Source of the DNA: JAXGQD01 sp964401615
GTDB lineage: Bacteria > Bacillota > Clostridia > Saccharofermentanales > Fastidiosipilaceae
Length of the DNA: 10,614 nucleotides
NCBI GenBank assembly: GCA_964401615.1
Contig: CAYNZF010000069.1
Location: forward strand, 1 to 10,614
Reading direction: 5' to 3'
Below, one piece after another: positions 6,793 through 10,614 of the stretch. A model generated the notes under the pieces. The model was not told the origin of the DNA. It searched no databases and saw only the letters and a program-made list of their open reading frames with translations. Each line of letters opens with the position of its first letter. Position 1 is the first letter of the stretch. The position numbers and the translations under genes are program-made.

Positions 6793-6808
6793 TTGCTTTT
6801 ATAAGCAA
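6793..6808 (-). promoter_or_regulatory. AT-rich hairpin in the PDH-operon leader (weak terminator or attenuator)
   Basis: On the minus strand TTGCTT-ATAA-AAGCAA is followed by TTTTAAA. It lies about 75 bases after the DUF2254 stop and about 85 bases before the first gene of the PDH operon. It could be a weak terminator for the DUF2254 gene, or, since the predicted operon promoter is upstream of it, an attenuator in the leader. A second TTGCTTTT copy on the plus strand (6826-6833) could pair with it alternatively. Confidence 0.4.
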
Positions 6809-6865
6809 ATGCGTTGAGCGATTTGTTGCTTTTCACGATGTTTGTTCTGATTTTGAATTAAATTA

Positions 6866-6894
6866 AGTATAACATAGTGTTCTAATATCTCATA
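6866..6894 (-). promoter_or_regulatory. Candidate promoter of the PDH operon
   Basis: On the minus strand an extended -10 element, TG-T-TATACT (6874-6866), overlaps the region just after the DUF2254 stop. The -35 region (6894-6889, TATGAG) is poor, which is common with an extended -10. The predicted leader is about 150 bases. No other convincing promoter was found between the two genes. Confidence 0.45.
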
Positions 6895-8186
6895 TCTGAA
6901 TACGCATAGCCCGGCTTTTTACCAAGGTAGCGCAGCTCGATCTGATCAATGTCAATTTTGTGATCGTAGTATGAGATGCAATTCGAATAGACATATTCCT
7001 TAAATTGTATGACTGCGCTTTGATTAGCAGGCGTGGCTTTTCTGCCGACGATCTCAAGCGCTTCAAATAATGCAAGCACGACGGATATATCCATTTTGCC
7101 ATAGTAAACAATTTGGTGAAAAGTGTAAAAAATGTCATCTTGGAAATCCAGACATTCGTAAAAAATACCGGTCTTTGACTCATCAGACTTAAACACAGTA
7201 TATTGCCCATCAATTTGTGACAATTTTCCAAGCAAAACACCCAGCAGCCTGAGGCAGCGAATGGCGGTGTAAGGGTCATTGATACCCGGAGAAATTGCCC
7301 TCAAAGCGACTTCAATCATCTTCTGCAATGAAAAGCGATAGTCATTTGGAGCGAGTCTTTCGTTTTCAACGGAGATACAATCTGATAATTTGTTGATTAT
7401 TTTTTCATCCAAATCAGCTTGTTTGCAAAATAGGTTTCCGACGGTCTGATTCTCCGAAATAAAATCTCCGATTTTTGCATCAACAATTATTTGGCAATCC
7501 ACATCTTTTGTCAGGTTCAGGATTTCATTGAAGTCAATATAAACAACATAGCCATTTTTTTGGGAAATCAGTTTGAATTTCACGTCATTGAAATCATTTT
7601 GAAAACTGTTGACGCGCTCCTGATCCTTCAGTGATTCGACTGCGTTCCTGATACTTTGATTGGAATCATCATACAACCTCCCCAAGAGGTTGTTGGCTTG
7701 AATCGATGACGAAACATTGTAGACAAAAATAACAAAGTAGATGGTGCAAAGCATTGAATAAAGTACTCCCACTGTTGCCGAAAGAACCAGTGCGTCAAAT
7801 TCTTTTTCCCTCAAAAACAACAAAGTCGTTATGCAGTAAAAAAAACCTCCAACATATATGCCCAAGACCTTCATAGTGATTTTATTCATCAGAAAGTTTT
7901 CCACAACGCGCGGAGAGAATTGGGAAGAGTACGTCGTCAACACAACTAAAATGGTAGAAAAAGTAAATGTTGTGATGGTCAACAACACTCCGGAAAGCAT
8001 GCTTAAAATTTGTTTGGCCAAGTCAACTGAGGTGAAAAACAGCGGCGGAATGAGTGCTTCAAGCGGCCAGGTTCCGTTGTCGATCATAACCATAATAAAT
8101 GACAGTAATAGGGCGAACAAAAAATAGCTGCCAAGAGTGATCCACATTTTTTTATTTTTTAAAAACATGAGCAATTTTTGAAGCAT
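6882..8186 (-). CDS. DUF2254 integral membrane protein
   Basis: A 434-residue predicted inner-membrane protein of the DUF2254 family, function unknown. Four hydrophobic segments fill the N-terminal third, about residues 15-35, 62-84, 105-125 and 132-157. Between the second and third lies the family-like SSQFSPRVVENFL. The remaining two thirds are soluble and probably cytosolic, and include the conserved EVALRAISPGINDPYTA (293-309), a hallmark of the family. The ATG at 8186 has GGAGGAAG with GGAGG ten bases upstream (8197-8201). A second Met at residue 7 is possible but farther. It is a single gene, with non-coding DNA before and after it. Local base composition seems more AT-rich than in the PDH genes. 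Family assignment is sure from the motif; a transport or envelope role is only a guess. Confidence 0.88.
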   Translation of the reverse strand: MLQKLLMFLKNKKMWITLGSYFLFALLLSFIMVMIDNGTWPLEALIPPLFFTSVDLAKQILSMLSGVLLTITTFTFSTILVVLTTYSSQFSPRVVENFLMNKITMKVLGIYVGGFFYCITTLLFLREKEFDALVLSATVGVLYSMLCTIYFVIFVYNVSSSIQANNLLGRLYDDSNQSIRNAVESLKDQERVNSFQNDFNDVKFKLISQKNGYVVYIDFNEILNLTKDVDCQIIVDAKIGDFISENQTVGNLFCKQADLDEKIINKLSDCISVENERLAPNDYRFSLQKMIEVALRAISPGINDPYTAIRCLRLLGVLLGKLSQIDGQYTVFKSDESKTGIFYECLDFQDDIFYTFHQIVYYGKMDISVVLALFEALEIVGRKATPANQSAVIQFKEYVYSNCISYYDHKIDIDQIELRYLGKKPGYAYSDMRY

Positions 8187-8548
8187 AAGTAAACTTCCTC
8201 CAAATCAATTTCAAATTCCCGGCTCTTTCAATTTATTGGCTCTTGATGTGAAATAGAGATATATTTTTTTATTTTACACAAATTTGCGGAACTTCGATAA
8301 AGAATTTCAAAGCACAATTTTAGCGCAATTAAAGCTTAAGAAATGATTGGGCCATTGTTTTGCCCCAATCGCCTTTTCTATCTGCATTGTAAAGACAGGC
8401 TCCTGCTGGGAATTCTATTCCTGAATCACGTTAAAAAAACGAACGGTAATCTGTTCGCCATCGAAAAGACACCCGTATTTTTAGCAATTCTGTTCAGTGC
8501 TATTGCATTTCGCCGGGCAAAATTAAGGCAGCAGAAATTCCGGTCATA
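8187..8548. other. Gene-free spacer with one hairpin
   Basis: No supported gene is present. The left part is AT-rich and should hold the promoter of the DUF2254 gene, but I could not place a convincing -35/-10 pair. At 8345-8370 an imperfect stem (GATTGGGC / GCCCCAATC, one bulged base) is followed on the plus strand by GCCTTTTC; it may be an old leader or terminator element upstream of the decayed plus-strand gene. A hydrophobic stretch in another plus frame (about 8463-8510, reading KTPVFLAILFSAIAF) looks like a leftover signal peptide. Confidence 0.5.
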
Positions 8549-8929
8549 GTGTCTGAAGCACAGCTTGTGGAGGCAGATGCCCCGGTTGGTTTAGGCACTA
8601 CCGCTGATTTTGCAATACAGGCAGGTGAAACAGTTACTAATACCGGCCCAACCGTCATTGGTGGCCGTTCAGGCGGCACCGTCGGTGTGTCACCGGGAAC
8701 TTCAGCAACAGGTTTCCCACCCGGGACAATTTCTGACGGAATTGTCAATACAAATGACGCAGTAGCAATTCAAGCACAAATAGATATGGTCACTGCTTAC
8801 AATGATGCGGCCGGACGAATCGTTACTTCAAATTTGACCGATCAGGATCTGGCTGGCATGACACTTACGACAGCGGTCTATTCATTTGATTCTTCTGATG
8901 GTGGCCAGCGCTTTGGTGTTATACAAAAT

Positions 8930-8985
8930 ACGCAAAAGAACGAACTGATACAGTTCTTACGCATTGTTCGCATCATAGAGTTCTC
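8930..8985. repeat. Two imperfect direct repeats of 27-29 bp at the pseudogene end
   Basis: Two units (8930-8958 and 8959-8985) both begin with ACGCA and end with AGTTCT plus one or two bases; a third ACGCAAAAAC follows at 8986. The first unit contains the perfect inverted repeat GAACTG-ATA-CAGTTC (8942-8956). The central parts agree poorly, so the repeat may be chance. It lies where the DUF3494 similarity breaks off. Confidence 0.3.
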
Positions 8986-8992
8986 ACGCAAA

Positions 8993-9023
8993 AACACCCC
9001 GCTCGCCGTGCAAGTGGGGTGTT
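8993..9023 (-). terminator. Rho-independent terminator of csbD
   Basis: On the minus strand AACACCCC pairs with GGGGTGTT, with a further CTTG/CGAG inner stem and a five-base loop, followed by a T-run (complement of 8990-8994). It starts eight bases after the csbD stop codon. Confidence 0.88.
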
Positions 9024-9030
9024 AATAATT

Positions 9031-9266
9031 TTATGAGCGGTGGTTTAGACCAAATCTACTTCTTGCCTTTTTGTCCACCGCATGATTGATGGTTTTTGCC
9101 AGACCATTTCTCACATCTTCAAGCTTGGATTTGAGTTCCGCTTTGGAGGATTGGATTTTACCCTTCATTTCAAGCTGTTCATTGCCCGTGATTTTTCCTG
9201 CAGCTTCCTTGATTTCTCCCACGACTTTGTCTTTGGTATTCGCTAGTTTTTTTCAGCTTTTTTCAT
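9031..9266 (-). CDS. csbD: CsbD-family stress protein, frame interrupted after codon 7
   Basis: CsbD-family proteins are small, charged, helical proteins induced by general stress; their biochemical role is unknown. The body reads NTKDKVVGEIKEAAGKITG, then GNEQLEMKGKIQ, both typical. The family N-terminus is in another frame: ATG at 9266-9264, with AGGAG nine bases upstream (GGAG 9276-9279), reads M-K-K-A-E-K-N and then TAG (9245-9243). The two frames join by a -1 shift at the run of seven A residues (9253-9247), giving a 78-residue protein. The codons there are GAA-AAA-AAC-TAG, so the run forms a perfect A-AAA-AAC slippery heptamer just before the stop. Without a shift, only an internal GTG at 9222, lacking a ribosome site, could start a 63-residue product. 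Promoter and terminator are intact, which argues against an old pseudogene. One missing A from sequencing or mutation is the simplest explanation; programmed or transcriptional slippage is possible. Confidence 0.75.
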
Positions 9267-9296
9267 CACTATCTTCTCCTTCTCATCGTTGCCAAT

Positions 9297-9325
9297 ATTC
9301 TAATGCCTCAAGCCAAGCCTGTAAA
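9297..9325 (-). promoter_or_regulatory. Sigma-A-type promoter of csbD
   Basis: On the minus strand TTTACA (9325-9320) and TAGAAT (9302-9297) are separated by 17 bases. The predicted start near 9290 gives a leader of about 24 bases before the csbD ATG. No clear sigma-B pair (GTTTAA / GGGTAT) was seen. Confidence 0.6.
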
Positions 9326-9354
9326 AAATGTTCTGAAGTAAACAACAATCTAAA

Positions 9355-10566
9355 TCATGGAATGATCAGCACATGGCCGACATAAATCAGGTTGATGTTT
9401 GAGATGTGGTTGGCGGTTGTTATTGACTGAATGGAGACACCGTACAGAGTCGAGATCTTCCACAAGGTATCACCCGCTTTGACCGTGTAGGTTCTCATGC
9501 TGTCCGGCGTCTCAGGGGCCGGCACGGTACCGCTGCCCGGAATAAGCAAGACCTGCCCCACATAGACCAGATTGGGGTTAGTTATCTTGTTGGCTGCGAC
9601 AAGTTGCTGGACCGTTACACCGTATACAGCCGCGATTTTGGTTAATGTATCGCCTGATTTCACAGTATATTTTGTGTCCGTTGACGGAGCAGGCGGCTTG
9701 GTCGGTGTTGTGGGAGGCGTTGCAGCTGTTCCGGGAATGGTCAAAACCTGACCAACATAGATAAGGTTCGCATTCGAAATGTTGTTCACTGTCACAATCT
9801 GCTGAACGGTCACCCCATACATCGTGGCAATTTTCCATAATGTGTCTCCGGATTTTACAACGTAGCTTTGCGAGCCGGCCGGCATTCCAAGCAGCTCGGG
9901 GATCGTGACGAACTGGTATCCCTCGGCTTTGAGACCGGAAATGATGCCGGGAAGTGCCGCAGGCGTGTTGACTGCACCTGACCCGAGATGCATCAAGATA
10001 ATGGCTCCGGGTGTTATGCTGCCCAGAACTTTTTGTTTTATTTCACTGGCTGATTTACCCTGCCAGTCGAGCGTATCAATCGTCCAGTAAATGGTTTTGG
10101 AATAGCCGTTGTTTCCGAGGATCTGCAAAACCGCTGAATCGTAGGCGCCGTTCGGCGGCCTGAACAAAGGCTTAGTCGTTGTTCCGGTCGTGTTCATAAC
10201 AATTGTTTCTGTTTTATCCAATTCAAGCTTGATTTGTTCTGCGGTCAATTGCGTGAAATCCGGGTGTGAATATGAATGGTTCCCAATTACATGCCCTTGA
10301 TTTACGATCGCTTTCACCTTGTCAGGATGTGAGGAAACCGCCTTGCCTGTAAGAAAGAATGTCCCTTTAATTCCGTTGTCTGACAGTGTCTGCAGAATCG
10401 CGAGAGTATTGCCCCCGTCATCCCCGTCGTCAAATGTCAGCGCCACCTTTTTGCCTGAAGTACTGCCTTTGGAAATCAGTTGAGATGCCTCTGCTGCGAA
10501 AATCTGGGATGGCAGCATCAGCAAAAAAACAATGAATGCGGTTAGCAGAAGGAAAAATTTAGTCAA
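9355..10566 (-). CDS. Secreted polysaccharide deacetylase with three LysM repeats
   Basis: A 403-residue exported protein. Order: signal peptide (about 1-25, hydrophobic core FFLLLTAFIVFLLMLP, likely cleavage after IFA or AEA), NodB deacetylase domain (about 38-225), then LysM repeats at about 235-278, 300-343 and 360-403. The first two repeats are separated by a Pro/Thr-rich linker. The catalytic set is present: TFDDG with base Asp46 and metal ligand Asp47, metal ligands His97 and His101 in HSYSH, RPPNGAYD (136-143), DTLDW (164-168) and the second catalytic His193 in LMHLGS. It should remove N-acetyl groups from cell-wall peptidoglycan or chitin-like glycans, anchored by LysM. The frame opens only at a TTG (10566-10564) just after an in-frame TAG; AGGA lies only one base before it, too close for a normal ribosome site. 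The signal peptide would also lack most of its basic N-region. No terminator was found after the stop, so some readthrough to csbD is likely. Function is well supported; the start is not. Confidence 0.92.
   Translation of the reverse strand: MTKFFLLLTAFIVFLLMLPSQIFAAEASQLISKGSTSGKKVALTFDDGDDGGNTLAILQTLSDNGIKGTFFLTGKAVSSHPDKVKAIVNQGHVIGNHSYSHPDFTQLTAEQIKLELDKTETIVMNTTGTTTKPLFRPPNGAYDSAVLQILGNNGYSKTIYWTIDTLDWQGKSASEIKQKVLGSITPGAIILMHLGSGAVNTPAALPGIISGLKAEGYQFVTIPELLGMPAGSQSYVVKSGDTLWKIATMYGVTVQQIVTVNNISNANLIYVGQVLTIPGTAATPPTTPTKPPAPSTDTKYTVKSGDTLTKIAAVYGVTVQQLVAANKITNPNLVYVGQVLLIPGSGTVPAPETPDSMRTYTVKAGDTLWKISTLYGVSIQSITTANHISNINLIYVGHVLIIP
9358..9864 (-). repeat. Three LysM repeats encoded in tandem
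   Basis: Three copies of about 44 codons (9733-9864, 9538-9669, 9358-9489), each starting with YxVKxGDTLxKI and ending in (I/V)YVGxVLxIP. The first two share most residues, including YGVTVQQ; the third is more diverged and ends the protein. They bind N-acetylglucosamine-containing glycans. Confidence 0.9.
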
Positions 10567-10606
10567 GTCCTAAAAGTTGGTGTAAATTCACCTTCCGGCT
10601 AATCAT
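10559..10606 (-). other. Fifteen-codon frame overlapping the deacetylase start (leader or displaced N-terminus)
   Basis: An ATG at 10606-10604 opens a frame reading MISRKVNLHQLLGLD and ends at TAA (10561-10559), overlapping the TTG start of the deacetylase. Its basic MISRK end is what the deacetylase signal peptide lacks. A +1 shift after the CTT codon (10567-10565) would join the two into one longer signal peptide. No ribosome site is visible in the eight bases left before the window edge. Confidence 0.35.
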
Positions 10607-10614
10607 GGTTTAAG

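Larger units (their letters stand above)
8549..9025 (+). pseudogene. Remnant of an ice-binding-like (DUF3494) protein
   Basis: The frame contains the N-terminal part of a DUF3494 domain, about residues 13-117: VGLGTTADFAIQAGETVTN, TGPTVIGG, VGVSPGTSATGFPPGTI, the AQIDMVTAYNDAAGR helix and LAGMTLTTAVYSFDSS. Full proteins of this family are exported beta-solenoid ice-binding or adhesin-type proteins with another 100 or more residues after this point; here similarity stops near 8899 and unrelated sequence runs to the stop. The 8549 start is a GTG with no ribosome site, and no in-frame signal peptide precedes it, although a hydrophobic signal-like stretch exists in another frame just upstream (about 8463-8510), as if a frameshift separated them. 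The 3' end runs into the csbD terminator. It is the only plus-strand coding trace in the window and faces csbD. I judge it a decayed gene, possibly acquired by transfer, as this family is known for that. Confidence 0.72.

Noticed and set aside
8371..8460. Possible cyclic-di-GMP or other riboswitch before the ice-binding relic
   Set aside because: Short matches such as GTAAAGACAGG do not build the conserved GEMM helices; no known riboswitch core could be traced.
8500..8748. Minus-strand frame opposite the DUF3494 remnant
   Set aside because: Proline/threonine-rich shadow of the plus-strand DUF3494 codons, with no ribosome site or recognisable domain.
8868..8985. Minus-strand readings such as ELYDANNA and NTKALATIRRIK, which suggested a transposase end
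   Set aside because: Very short, broken by stops, no terminal inverted repeats or target duplication; the same bases encode the DUF3494 similarity on the plus strand.
9320..9350. Sigma-B promoter for csbD
   Set aside because: A GTTTAC-like -35 is present but no GGGTAT-like -10 at the proper distance; a sigma-A pair with 17-base spacing fits better.
1..10614. CRISPR arrays, tRNA/rRNA genes, intact insertion sequences, or a defence island
   Set aside because: No regularly spaced identical repeats, no cloverleaf or rRNA sequence, no transposase or defence-type genes; most of the window is an ordinary PDH-sodA housekeeping region.

Overview
The window looks like a chromosomal segment of a Bacillota (Firmicutes)-type bacterium. 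The evidence is strong AGGAGG-type ribosome sites, UUG/GUG starts next to ATG starts, a secreted polysaccharide deacetylase with C-terminal LysM repeats, a CsbD-type stress protein, a Bacillus-like Mn-type superoxide dismutase and an alpha/beta-type E1 pyruvate dehydrogenase. I cannot assign a genus. All intact genes lie on the minus strand, so transcription runs from high to low coordinates. The only plus-strand coding trace is a decayed gene fragment near 8.5-9.0 kb.

Layout, in order of transcription (right to left). (1) 9355-10566: exported NodB-type polysaccharide deacetylase with three LysM repeats. Its start is a poorly supported TTG, overlapped by a small leader frame or by the other half of a frameshift. 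(2) 9031-9266: CsbD-family small stress protein with its own promoter and terminator. Its reading frame is interrupted after seven sense codons, exactly at an A AAA AAC heptamer followed by TAG; a -1 shift restores the whole protein. (3) 8187-9030: a gene-poor stretch holding a plus-strand remnant of an ice-binding-like (DUF3494) adhesin-type domain, truncated and lacking a proper start. (4) 6882-8186: DUF2254 integral membrane protein. (5) 1561-6710: a five-gene operon, pyridoxamine-phosphate-oxidase-like flavoprotein, pdhA, pdhB, pdhC and lpd (E1 alpha, E1 beta, E2, E3). It encodes the complete pyruvate dehydrogenase complex, with intergenic gaps of 1 to about 36 nt. (6) 738-1346: sodA, with a near-consensus sigma-A promoter, a palindrome over the predicted start site, a second palindrome in a long leader and a perfect-stem terminator. 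(7) 140-526: DUF302 protein with its own terminator. (8) 1-19: probable first six codons of another minus-strand gene leaving the window.

Functionally, the core is conversion of pyruvate to acetyl-CoA by a full PDH complex. It is followed by superoxide detoxification and surrounded by stress-type small proteins (CsbD, the GSP26-like flavoprotein). This combination fits a facultative or oxygen-exposed organism. No RNA genes, CRISPR arrays or intact mobile elements were seen. The most unusual points are the csbD frame interruption, the ambiguous deacetylase start, the ice-binding-protein relic and the dense set of palindromes in the PDH-sodA-DUF302 spacers.
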